This document shows positions 1 through 8,642 of a stretch of 64,000 bases of DNA, piece by piece. The first letter of the stretch is position 1. Each line of letters starts with the position of its first letter. The notes under the pieces are model-generated. The model made no database searches and was not told the DNA's origin. It saw only the letters and a program-made list of their open reading frames with translations. Position numbers and translations under genes: made by a program. This DNA is from Sphingobacteriales bacterium. Its GTDB lineage: Bacteria; Bacteroidota; Bacteroidia; Chitinophagales; UBA2359. The DNA is taken from assembly GCA_016700115.1 (NCBI GenBank), contig CP064999.1, positions 1,984,001-2,048,000 on the forward strand, written 5' to 3'.

Positions 1-1
1 T

Positions 2-1543
2 GAAGTTGTCAGACAAATCACCAAGTTTATTAAAGAAAATCATGGAAAATCGGGCATAATTTATTGTCTGAACCGAAAAACTACCGAAGAGATAGCGCAG
101 GTATTGAACGCAAACGGAATTAAAGCCGCCCCTTATCACGCAGGACTTGAAGCCCATGTGCGTTCAAATTGTCAGGATCAGTTTTTGATGGAAGAAATTC
201 ATGTTATTGTAGCTACAATTGCGTTTGGAATGGGCATTGATAAGCCCGATGTGCGGTTTGTTATTCATTACAACATGCCTAAAAGTCTTGAAAACTATTA
301 TCAGGAAACAGGAAGAGCCGGAAGGGATGGCATGGAAGGCAAATGTATCGGCTTTTTTTCCTATGACGATATGACCAAATTAGAAAAATTCATGCGCGAC
401 AAAACGGTTGCCGAGCGTGAAGTAGGAGGTCAACACTTGTCGGAGGTGATTAATTACAGTGAGGCTGCTGCTTGCCGGCGACAGTTTTTATTGCACTATT
501 TTGGAGAAGACTACGAAGAAGGAAAATGTGGAAAAGGATGCGACAACTGCAATCAGCCAAAAGATCGAATGGAGGTAAGCGACAGCATCATTCACGTACT
601 TAATGCCGTAATTGAACTTCAGGAAAACTTTGACAGCAAATATATCCTCAAATTCCTGATGGGAAAAAGATCGCAGGAACTACTCGACTTTAAGCATGAC
701 CATCTGAAACATTTTGGCATCGGTGCTCAACAGGATAAAATGTACTGGAAATCGGTAATTACTCAAACCCTATTGAGAAACCTGTTAAAAAAGGATATCG
801 AAAAGTATGGATTACTCAAAATGACCGAAGAAGGGGAGCAGTTTTTGAAAAACCCCTATTCCATTAAAATTGCGATTAACCAGTCTTACGAATCAGATGC
901 AGCAATATCCGAAGAAGCAGATGCTCAAATGCAGCGCGGTGCTGTTTTAGACCCTGCATTGCTTGGAATGCTGAAAAATCTGCGAAAAGAAGTAGCTAAA
1001 AAGCAAAATGTTCCGACTTATGTTGTGTTTTCGGAACGTTCGTTGGAAGAAATGGCTACTTACTATCCTATAAGCTCCGAAGAAATGGAGCGGATCAGCG
1101 GAGTGAGCAAAGGAAAATTTATGAAGTTTGGAAGACCCTTTGTTGAAGCCATAAAAAACTATGTGGAGGACAACGAAATCACCCGCGCCGAAGATTTTGT
1201 GATGAAATCAGTCGCTTCGAAATCAAAAGACAAAATCTATATCATTCAAAATATTGACAAGCAAATCCCCCTCGAATCGCTCGCCAGCTATTTAGGGTTG
1301 TCTATGTTTGAATTTATCGGCGAGATGGAAAAAATTGTCGATTCCGGCACTTCGCTCAATATCGGCTACCACCTGAACGACCTGTTGGACGAAGATGATC
1401 AGGAAGAACTTTTTGACTATTTCCTTCAAACTGAAGCAGACAATATCGATTCTGTTTTGAGAGAACTGAGTAAAGAAGGTACTTACAGCGAAGAAGAAAT
1501 CAGATTGATGCGTATTAAGTTCCTCTCGGAAATTGCGCATTAA
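2..1543 (+). CDS. recQ: ATP-dependent DNA helicase RecQ, 3' part (5' end outside window)
   Basis: The reading frame is open from base 2, so the N-terminal helicase lobe lies outside the window. The visible part starts in the second RecA-like domain and carries helicase motif VI (QETGRAGRDGM). Next comes the RecQ zinc-binding region with the cysteine series ACRRQFLLHYFG and CGKGCDNC, then the winged-helix RQC region, and an HRDC-type domain around the sequence FSERSLEEMATYYP. RecQ unwinds DNA in a 3'-5' direction during recombinational repair. The C-terminus (about 100 residues past HRDC) is a further acidic helical region, as seen in Bacteroidota RecQ. The identification is secure; the true start cannot be seen. 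Confidence 0.93.
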   Translation, partial: EVVRQITKFIKENHGKSGIIYCLNRKTTEEIAQVLNANGIKAAPYHAGLEAHVRSNCQDQFLMEEIHVIVATIAFGMGIDKPDVRFVIHYNMPKSLENYYQETGRAGRDGMEGKCIGFFSYDDMTKLEKFMRDKTVAEREVGGQHLSEVINYSEAAACRRQFLLHYFGEDYEEGKCGKGCDNCNQPKDRMEVSDSIIHVLNAVIELQENFDSKYILKFLMGKRSQELLDFKHDHLKHFGIGAQQDKMYWKSVITQTLLRNLLKKDIEKYGLLKMTEEGEQFLKNPYSIKIAINQSYESDAAISEEADAQMQRGAVLDPALLGMLKNLRKEVAKKQNVPTYVVFSERSLEEMATYYPISSEEMERISGVSKGKFMKFGRPFVEAIKNYVEDNEITRAEDFVMKSVASKSKDKIYIIQNIDKQIPLESLASYLGLSMFEFIGEMEKIVDSGTSLNIGYHLNDLLDEDDQEELFDYFLQTEADNIDSVLRELSKEGTYSEEEIRLMRIKFLSEIAH

Positions 1544-1576
1544 CATAACGCTTATCTTTTTTTCCGTATAGCTTGC

Positions 1577-1629
1577 ATCCGCATCATCCGTGCTTAAAAA
1601 CAATAAAAGGCGGATGATGCGGATTTTTA
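1577..1629. terminator. hairpin terminator after recQ
   Basis: A perfect 14-bp inverted repeat lies at 1577-1590 and 1611-1624 with a 20-base loop, followed by TTTT on the plus strand and preceded by a T/A-rich run. It sits between the convergent recQ and the minus-strand secreted-protein gene, so it may serve both. Confidence 0.7.
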
Positions 1630-1754
1630 ACTTTATTACCTTATCCTATCAGCTATCATGTCACTCCTTCGGAGCTTCAATAAGCTCTGATAATCATTTA
1701 ACAAGGTTTCGATAATATGTATTGTCAGGTTGCTAAGGTAATAATTCCTAATTC

Positions 1755-4712
1755 TCAATACCTCACCTGTGGCATTCCAATGACCGAAATATTCGGTCGC
1801 AACAGGTTAAAATCCTGTACGGTTACACTGCCATTAAACTGGAGGTCGGCTTGTAAGTATTGATTGATTTGTGCCGATTGTGATTGGTAAATATTGTAAT
1901 CGGCAACCGAAATTACCCCGTCAGCGTTGATATCTCCACTGTAAAGCGCATATAAACCGGCCATAATTTGTTTGAGTTGAGCGCTTCCGCCTGACACATT
2001 GGCGGGCAATGTGAAATCGTAAAAGGCATTGGTCAGCACAACAGAACCTGAACCCATCACCGCTAAATGGTTTCTCGACCGGACCACTAAAATATATGGC
2101 TGATTACTGTTTAACTGATAAAACAAAGCCCCTTCTTGTCCAAGCATATTGCGGACAGTTCCATCGGTTAAAAGCCATACAGCAGAACGGTCTGCCAAGG
2201 TATAATCGTCAGGTTTCAACGCTTCGACCAACAGCCAATCTACCGCATTTAGTGGAATGTCTTCCGGTTTGGCAACACTTTCCATACCTGCATATTCCCA
2301 GGGAGAAGTGTTAAAGGGTTGTTCTGTCGGAAGCAAATTGGAGGTGCGGAGCAGATTGCTCATGCCTCCAGTTATGCTGGAATAAGGCCCTTCTAACCGG
2401 ACAGATATTTGAGCAACGAGATAGGGTAAATCGGCGATGATGACGAAATAATCTTCCACTTCACCAAAAATGATGTCGTCGCAGGCTTCAGGAGAAACAT
2501 CCCGTTGCATCGAAATTCTCATCCGCATGGTACCGGTTTGTGCCCAAAAGGGGACGAACAATTGACCGCTTTGCGGGCCAATGCCGTTGATGGTAAACAG
2601 TTTTTCTTGTGGTTGAAAAATAAAGTCCTGGTTAAGATCTATAAATACACTCCAAAATTCATCTTTAGTACCTCCTGAGTAACCGGGACTTAAGGTAATG
2701 GGATGAAATTGCCCCCGGTTGAGCGTAACAAACGGAGCGCTAAGGGCTAAATATCCATTGTTGTTTCCGCTGGTATTAATTGCGCCGTTTACCGAAACGG
2801 TGTTTATCCATTCTCCCAAAGTAGTTCTGCCGCCTGTTGTGCAGGGGCAGACGGTGAATACCGTGATTTCAATTGGTTCAGAGGTTTGCGGACATGCACC
2901 CCAGGCAACAACGGTATAACTTCCCGATATTTCGGCAAAAATAGTTGCGTTGCCATCTTCCTCCCAAAGCCTGATACCGTCAACATACCATCGGTAGGAA
3001 TAGCCGGATGTGATTCCAGAGGCAGTCAGCAAAACAGTTCCGGTAGGGCATACCTGTACAGGTGATAGTGCTAAGACAGTAACCGGAGGGGGAGTAGTAA
3101 CGCAAGGATTAACCGTTACGGAAAGACTTCGTTTGCCTGTGCAGACTACTGTTGCGGTATTGACCAATAATATATATCGGGCTTCGACCGTGTAAACGGT
3201 GTTTTGATCGGGACATACCGTTATGCCCTGAGTGGTTTGTCCGCCCGGATACCATAGATAGGAAATATTGGTAACGATTGTATCGGGGCCGAAAACATGG
3301 GGAGTTGCACTTAGGTTGGTGCAGTCGCCACTGTCAATAGATACGTCTCCCGAGGTAGAAAGTTTACAAGATTGGCAGTTGCTCAGAGATTGGCAGGAAA
3401 GTAACACCGGATTTCTGGAAATGGGGGCGTTGGGGGTAAGTTCGGGAAGATTATTGTCAAAATAAATTGCGGCATAATTGTCAATGTCCTGACAAGGGAA
3501 AGGCACAGTTCCTATTCTGACCCTAAAGGTAACATGCCCCCAGGTATGTTGTTGCTGAAACAAACTGCCTAAACCGGCCATAGAAGTTCCCGGCATTCCT
3601 CCAAATGGGGTCAAGGGTACGACATTGTGCAAATTGGAAAACGAAAAATGCACCTCGCCCAAAGCAGGCAGGAGCGAAAGGGTAGGCATCATGGGTACAT
3701 CTCCTACCTGAGCAGAAACAATCTGCAAGGTTCCCATATTAAAGTACGGACTTAGATAGTCCACAATTTTCATGTTTTTAACAGGTCCGTCTCCCATATT
3801 TTCAAACTCAATGCGGTAATAAACGGTGTCTTCCTGAACAGTTGAACTGATGCAAAAATCATCCATATCCTGCCAAATGGCGGTATTTTCCGAGCGCACC
3901 CACTTGATATTCGGGTCATACGATTTTCCAGTGTTTTTGGTGTTGGCTGTAGTGGTAAGGGTGCTTGATCCTGTCAGGCCTAAAGAACAGCTTGTAGATT
4001 GACCAAAAGCTATGTTTTTGGGTTGAAGGGTAACAAAAATATGGCGGGTGCCGGTGTAGGCGAGATTGGCCGTAAACTTAAGATTGCCCGAACCCAACTC
4101 GGTTAGATCGGGGGTTTCGCCATTAAAAATCTGATGGCCTATATAATCAAATTTAACCGTTTCAAACTGAAACACCAATGGGTTTAACTCGTTTATATCA
4201 TAGCTGATGATATATGTAACCGGTTGATTGACTATGGGTTGACGGTTAAAGCCCAACCTGATTTTCTGTGGATCGGCCAATGCTTTCAGGTTTGGGTTGC
4301 AGGTTGAAGCGGGGCTGAACTTCGAGTTGTCGTACAGCGTGTTTTTATACGGAGGCAGCGTGGCATTTACATTCGTACTCACAATTCTGACCACATCATC
4401 ATCGGGGTCGCTTTTAATTCCGGTCAGTTCGAGAATGACGGTATAATTGCCGGCGGCTTTATACACATGCTCCGGATTGGGTTCGGTGCAATAGTTGCCA
4501 TCCCCAAAATCCCAGAAATAAGTAAAATATGGGGTTTGGTTGAGCATTTTGGCTAAAGGATTAGGCTTTAGATTGCTGCCCGTAGTGTCGGGTAAAAACC
4601 GCAGATAATTGCCGTCTTGTTGCTGGATTACTATACTTTGGGGATATGCAAAATGGGGGGCAAAAACAATTAAAACCACCTGGGCTAAAATATAAATGAT
4701 ATAGTGTTTCAT
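1755..4712 (-). CDS. secreted multidomain protein (PKD, GEVED, dockerin-like)
   Basis: The start at 4712 (MKHYIIYILAQ) is preferred to an upstream in-frame codon because it begins directly with a signal peptide ending near APHFAYPQ. About 985 residues. A PKD-like domain follows (YFWDFGDGNYC, EPNPEHVYKAAGNYTV). Next are a DUF11-like surface domain (DTVYYRIEFENMGDGPVKNM), an Ig-like segment, and a GEVED domain (DEFWSVFIDLNQDF to GEVEDYFVII). The C-terminus carries two dockerin-like calcium loops (GDINADGVISVADYN and ADLQFNGSVTVQDFN). No standard T9SS sorting domain ends the protein; it stops at IGMPQVRY. The protein is probably exported and surface-associated. The ligand is unknown. Confidence 0.8.
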   Translation of the reverse strand: MKHYIIYILAQVVLIVFAPHFAYPQSIVIQQQDGNYLRFLPDTTGSNLKPNPLAKMLNQTPYFTYFWDFGDGNYCTEPNPEHVYKAAGNYTVILELTGIKSDPDDDVVRIVSTNVNATLPPYKNTLYDNSKFSPASTCNPNLKALADPQKIRLGFNRQPIVNQPVTYIISYDINELNPLVFQFETVKFDYIGHQIFNGETPDLTELGSGNLKFTANLAYTGTRHIFVTLQPKNIAFGQSTSCSLGLTGSSTLTTTANTKNTGKSYDPNIKWVRSENTAIWQDMDDFCISSTVQEDTVYYRIEFENMGDGPVKNMKIVDYLSPYFNMGTLQIVSAQVGDVPMMPTLSLLPALGEVHFSFSNLHNVVPLTPFGGMPGTSMAGLGSLFQQQHTWGHVTFRVRIGTVPFPCQDIDNYAAIYFDNNLPELTPNAPISRNPVLLSCQSLSNCQSCKLSTSGDVSIDSGDCTNLSATPHVFGPDTIVTNISYLWYPGGQTTQGITVCPDQNTVYTVEARYILLVNTATVVCTGKRSLSVTVNPCVTTPPPVTVLALSPVQVCPTGTVLLTASGITSGYSYRWYVDGIRLWEEDGNATIFAEISGSYTVVAWGACPQTSEPIEITVFTVCPCTTGGRTTLGEWINTVSVNGAINTSGNNNGYLALSAPFVTLNRGQFHPITLSPGYSGGTKDEFWSVFIDLNQDFIFQPQEKLFTINGIGPQSGQLFVPFWAQTGTMRMRISMQRDVSPEACDDIIFGEVEDYFVIIADLPYLVAQISVRLEGPYSSITGGMSNLLRTSNLLPTEQPFNTSPWEYAGMESVAKPEDIPLNAVDWLLVEALKPDDYTLADRSAVWLLTDGTVRNMLGQEGALFYQLNSNQPYILVVRSRNHLAVMGSGSVVLTNAFYDFTLPANVSGGSAQLKQIMAGLYALYSGDINADGVISVADYNIYQSQSAQINQYLQADLQFNGSVTVQDFNLLRPNISVIGMPQVRY

Positions 4713-4813
4713 GGCTTGTTGAAATAAAAGAATGAATGTTGGAAGGAGTACAGAACAAATATAGCTTTTTTCAGCGAAATTTTTTTTACAGATCACTCAG
4801 ATTTTTAGCGCTT

Positions 4814-4846
4814 TAAAAAAGCACACTGCCCGTTGAGGCAATGTGC
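4814..4846 (-). terminator. terminator downstream of the barrel-protein gene
   Basis: A 10-bp stem with one mismatch (4821-4830 with 4837-4846) and a 6-base loop. Read on the minus strand it is followed by a run of six T, which fits an intrinsic terminator for the gene ending at 4910. Confidence 0.65.
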
Positions 4847-4909
4847 AAAAAGGAACCGGTAAAGTATGAAAAAATAAAAACGCTTGTTTAACGAGTATTC
4901 AGTTACTGC

Positions 4910-6301
4910 CTAAAACGCAACCCCGATCAGGGAAACTGAAAGCGAACTATAGGGGTCTGCTTTTTTTGAAATCAGGGTTTTAACATCGCCGGTCGAAATG
5001 CTTAGAAAAGCACTTTTCCCGATTGAAAAAGCAATCCCTACCGGATAGCGCAGTTTAATATCGCGGTTATATTGTGCGCCGGCGGTCAGAATAAATTTGT
5101 CGGGAATAAGCTGATAGCTCAATCCGGCTAAATAGTTGTTGGGTTGTTTCCGCCCTGCTTTTTTATGGGTAAACACCAGCACATCAGAAAAAACACTGAG
5201 TTGATCAATAATCCTGTAGTCTGCATTCAACCGGAGTTTACCGTTAGATTTGCCCGAAAAAGCCTGATCGGGCTGAAAACCAAACAACTGATAGATGCCG
5301 TCTGTCTGACTGCTGAAATTGTAGGAACTGATGCCTTCATAGTTCAAACTGTCGGCAGATTCAGAACCATCGGTAGTCATATTGCTTTTATGTTTCCATT
5401 TAATAGCCCCCACATGTGCGGCGGTTACCCCTACATTTAGTTTTTTATAACCTAATTGCAAACCAAAACTATAGGCTGTGCCATGTCCGGCTGTTTTAAA
5501 CAGGTTTTTAGAAAAACTGCCCAACACACTGTCCAAAGCGCCATAGTTAATGTTATACGGGTCGGCAAAGGAAGAAGTACCTGTAACTACAGAGTCCTGC
5601 ACCTGAATATCCAAATGGCCGATGCCCCAAATCCGGGTAATAGTTGCACCTGCCCTCAACTTGAAATTTTCGGTCGCTACAATCTCCCTGCCATAAGCCA
5701 GGTTAGCTTCGCGAACATGGTGGTAAAAAATGTCGGAGTTGCCCAATCCAAACCCTTTGCTCATCTGAACTGAAGGTGTTTGAGGCAAATCCGGGCTTTC
5801 CGAATCGGGTTCATTGCCGTTCAGGAGTAAATCGGTAGTTTCGGGGTTAAGGTTCGTACGACCTGCAATTTTATCGGTCAGGTTAAAAGTAATTCCTCCA
5901 TATTTTGGATGAATTAACGCATACGCTATCCAATTCATGTTTACATTTCCATCGAACAAAAAATTGCCTTGCCCGTTGTTGGCCATATTTCCCAAAATGC
6001 TGCCTTTGGTAGAATCCGTCATTTCTTCATTTGAAAACAAAAATTTCAGCGCATCTTTGCGTTTAATGCTATTGCCATAAGCCGTAAATCCGGGCTGTAA
6101 CAAATTGAGCGATTGCGTGATTTCGGTCGCACCGCCTAAGCCGGCAGGATTGACAAAAGCAGCATTTGCACTCAATGCCGCAACAGAACTGCCACAACAA
6201 ATCAACCGGCCGTCATCATAGTACATCTGTCCGAATACCGGCCTTGAAAATTGAAGAGAAACTAAAAAAACAAGAGCTGTTAAAAATTGAAGCGTTTTCA
6301 T
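4910..6301 (-). CDS. outer-membrane beta-barrel protein, DUF5723-like
   Basis: A signal peptide (MKTLQFLTALVFLVSLQ, cleavage near VFGQ) is followed by the segment SANAAFVNPAGLGG, typical of Bacteroidota FadL/PorV-like and DUF5723 barrels that list asparagine-proline early in the mature protein. The rest alternates short amphipathic strands ending in aromatic residues, and the final residues (SLSVSLIGVAF) form a closing strand with a terminal Phe. Length 463 residues. It is predicted to sit in the outer membrane. The transported substrate is unknown and the family assignment is by resemblance only. Confidence 0.6.
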   Translation of the reverse strand: MKTLQFLTALVFLVSLQFSRPVFGQMYYDDGRLICCGSSVAALSANAAFVNPAGLGGATEITQSLNLLQPGFTAYGNSIKRKDALKFLFSNEEMTDSTKGSILGNMANNGQGNFLFDGNVNMNWIAYALIHPKYGGITFNLTDKIAGRTNLNPETTDLLLNGNEPDSESPDLPQTPSVQMSKGFGLGNSDIFYHHVREANLAYGREIVATENFKLRAGATITRIWGIGHLDIQVQDSVVTGTSSFADPYNINYGALDSVLGSFSKNLFKTAGHGTAYSFGLQLGYKKLNVGVTAAHVGAIKWKHKSNMTTDGSESADSLNYEGISSYNFSSQTDGIYQLFGFQPDQAFSGKSNGKLRLNADYRIIDQLSVFSDVLVFTHKKAGRKQPNNYLAGLSYQLIPDKFILTAGAQYNRDIKLRYPVGIAFSIGKSAFLSISTGDVKTLISKKADPYSSLSVSLIGVAF

Positions 6302-6618
6302 GGAAGGTTTGATTTTAAGCGTTTAATTTTTTAATTGGTTTACCGGTTAGTCCATCAAGCCGCTAAATCGTAACCGGAAAAAGGGGAGATTTTTTCCGGA
6401 TTTTCCAATTTCCCGTAGAAAACAGCCATTACTTGCAAATGCGAATCATTTCCGCATCCACCAAAACCATGCGGCGAATTGCCCAAAAACTCCTCATGTT
6501 TTAACAACTCCGTTGTAACGTCTCCATAAAAAATCCGATTTACTACTCTCAAAAATCAATTTTTGCCAAAATTATTTGTATTTTGGTCAAAAAACTATCA
6601 TTATTTACCATACTTTTG
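6302..6618. other. spacer with no convincing gene
   Basis: Between the barrel gene and the 21-bp array no frame shows a plausible protein. One 65-codon minus-strand frame (6355-6552) has no family features. No clear promoter or terminator was recognised. Confidence 0.4.
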
Positions 6619-6891
6619 TAAACATTTATAATACAGATGTAAGTGTTTAAAACAATTATGTAAGTATTTACAACGGCTAAGTAAGTACTTGAAATGATTA
6701 TATAAATGCTTGCTATTATTAAATAAGTACTTGCTATTATTAAGTAAGTGTTTACAATGTTTAAGTAAGTGTTTATCACGATTAAGCAAGTTCTTATAAT
6801 GAATATGCAAGTTTTTACTATAAATAATCAAGTGCTTACCATGTCAATATAAATGCTTACCTTTACAATGTAAATATTGAAGAAAATAAAC
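6619..6891. repeat. degenerate 21-bp tandem array A (about 13 units)
   Basis: Units of exactly 21 bases follow one another from 6619, with boundaries at 6640, 6661, 6682 and so on. They share a core close to TAAGTGCTTAC followed by a variable AT-rich half. The core TAAG..CTTA is itself an imperfect palindrome, so each unit could hold one dimer site, spaced by about two helical turns. One further weak copy lies at 6900-6920. The array ends 44 bases before the start of the small gene at 6935. Because 21 is a multiple of three, the array also gives false heptad-repeat reading frames on the minus strand. Confidence 0.85.
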
Positions 6892-6934
6892 CAAAAAAGT
6901 AAGCGTTTTAGTAAAACAAACAAAATTACCCGGT

Positions 6935-7432
6935 ATGCCATACGCAGACTTAACCATCGTATTTCCCGAATCGGAGGCCTTACTTGCCAAACAAGATTTG
7001 ACGGAATGTCTTAACCGATTGCCGTTTTTAATCAATCTTACCCCAAGAGAAAAGAAGAATAATTTACAATTAGGTTCAAAATCGGCAGCGTTTATATATC
7101 GTTCTTTAGACCATTATCGCAATCATCCCGAAATCAGGGTGCCTTATTTGGATATTGCAGCATGGGAAAACGACTATGCCGTTCAAACCCGCCTCGAATC
7201 GCTATTGAGGCAAATACGCTCGTTGGAAGAAGCGGTAAACGACACCATCATCGCCCTAAGTCAGGAAAACATGACCGCCGCCCTGACCTGCTACAAATCG
7301 GCCAAAAATGCCGCCAAACAAAACGTTCCGGGAACCGACCACATCATAGCCGACCTGCAGCCTATGCTGCCGGGAGTACATCAGAAGAGGAAGAAGAAAG
7401 AAGGGGAGGGGAAGAGTGAAGTAAAAAAATGA
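6935..7432 (+). CDS. small alpha-helical protein, paralogue of the 12107-12601 product
   Basis: 165 residues, no signal peptide or membrane segment, predicted mostly helical. It shares with the product of 12107-12601 the start MPY, the motif NLTP plus an acidic/basic helix, RSLDH (RCLDH in the partner), and a conserved NVPGT followed by DL near the C-terminus, so the two are clear paralogues. The tail is strongly basic (HQKRKKKEGEG). The 21-bp array lies immediately upstream and the methyltransferase operon starts 130 bases downstream. No function is recognised. A structural or DNA-associated role is possible but only suggested by position and the basic tail. Confidence 0.75.
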   Translation: MPYADLTIVFPESEALLAKQDLTECLNRLPFLINLTPREKKNNLQLGSKSAAFIYRSLDHYRNHPEIRVPYLDIAAWENDYAVQTRLESLLRQIRSLEEAVNDTIIALSQENMTAALTCYKSAKNAAKQNVPGTDHIIADLQPMLPGVHQKRKKKEGEGKSEVKK

Positions 7433-7562
7433 AAGAAGTGGGTAAAAAAGTTGCGAATTGCAATAACTTCAAGGACAATTAGTTATTTTTACACATTTTG
7501 TAATATAAAGAGAATATCTAATTACGCTAAACAAATAAGTCACATACTTAGATTTTTGAAAA

Positions 7563-8642
7563 ATGGCAGCTATAAAAAAGTCAATAGATTTATTTAGTGG
7601 TGCAGGTGGTATGAGTTTGGGAGCGACCGAAGCAGGTATCACTACGGTATTAGCGATAGATAATGATAAATCAGCACTACAAACCTATTTAAAAAACCAC
7701 CCTCAAACAACTGTTTTATTAACTGATATTTCTAAAATTGAAGTTCCGAAAGACGAAGCATATCAAAACCTGTTTGTTATCTTCGGTGGACCACCCTGTC
7801 AAGGATTTTCAATATCAAATACCAAATCAAGAAACGAAAAAAACTTTCAAAACTATTTGTATATTCCATTTATCAAATGGATTGCCGCTTTACTGCCTCA
7901 ATGGTTTGTATTTGAAAATGTAGAAGGGTTTAGAAGTTTTGGAAAAGGAATGTTGAATGAAACAATTAAGAGAGAGTTTGAAAATTTGGGTTATAAAGTA
8001 TCCTCCGAAATACTTTGTGCAGATGATTATGGAGTGCCTCAAAAACGCAATCGGTTCTTTATGGTGGGCAATAGATTACAAATTGAGTTTAAATTTCCTG
8101 AAGCTACATCCAAAGCGGATAAAGTTACAGTTTTAGATGCTATTGGAGATTTACCTTATTTAAAAAATGGTGATATATTTGAAGAATTACCTTACAGGGA
8201 CATAAACCTTAATGAGTATTCTTGCTTGATGAGAGGAGAATCTGAATATTCAACTCAAAATTATGTTTCGAGAAATCAAGATTATGTAATCGAACGATAT
8301 CGCCATATCAAACAAGGGCAAAATTGGCGTGCTATTCCGGATGATTTAATGCAAAACTATAAAAACGGTTATCATTGCCATAGCGGTATTTACAAACGCC
8401 TAAAAGCCGATGAACCATCAGTAGTTATTTCTAATTATCGTAAAAATATGCTCATTCACCCTTTTGAGAACAGAGGTTTATCGGTTAGAGAAGCCGCACG
8501 TTTGCAAAGCTTCCCTGATACATTTAAGTTTGAAGGCCCGCTAATGCACATACAACAACAAATCGGTAATGCAGTGCCACCTTTGTTAGCAAAGGCCTTA
8601 TTTGAACACATTATTAAATGTAGTGAAAAAAATGGACAGTAA
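7563..8642 (+). CDS. DNA (cytosine-5)-methyltransferase
   Basis: All main m5C methyltransferase motifs are present in order over 359 residues: motif I with the SAM-binding DLFSGAGGMSLG (residues 9-20), motif IV with the catalytic Cys79 in GGPPCQGFS, motif VI ENV (118-120), motif VIII QKRNR, a target-recognition region of about 110 residues, and motifs IX-X ending in QIGNAVPP (333-340). It transfers a methyl group to C5 of cytosine in a site that cannot be read from sequence. It is the first gene of a four-gene operon; its last 11 bases overlap the start of the GHKL gene. No restriction endonuclease gene is adjacent. Base composition is visibly AT-richer than the neighbouring core genes, suggesting transfer. 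Confidence 0.95.
   Translation: MAAIKKSIDLFSGAGGMSLGATEAGITTVLAIDNDKSALQTYLKNHPQTTVLLTDISKIEVPKDEAYQNLFVIFGGPPCQGFSISNTKSRNEKNFQNYLYIPFIKWIAALLPQWFVFENVEGFRSFGKGMLNETIKREFENLGYKVSSEILCADDYGVPQKRNRFFMVGNRLQIEFKFPEATSKADKVTVLDAIGDLPYLKNGDIFEELPYRDINLNEYSCLMRGESEYSTQNYVSRNQDYVIERYRHIKQGQNWRAIPDDLMQNYKNGYHCHSGIYKRLKADEPSVVISNYRKNMLIHPFENRGLSVREAARLQSFPDTFKFEGPLMHIQQQIGNAVPPLLAKALFEHIIKCSEKNGQ

Noticed and set aside
6549..6831. Minus-strand frames with heptad patterns (NTYLIIA and similar)
   Set aside because: They are produced by the 21-base period of array A; two frames are open at once and neither has a normal start or composition.
6619..6891. CRISPR array
   Set aside because: No constant repeat plus unique spacers of 30 bases, the unit is only 21 bases and no cas genes are near. 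The same applies to 42849-43142.
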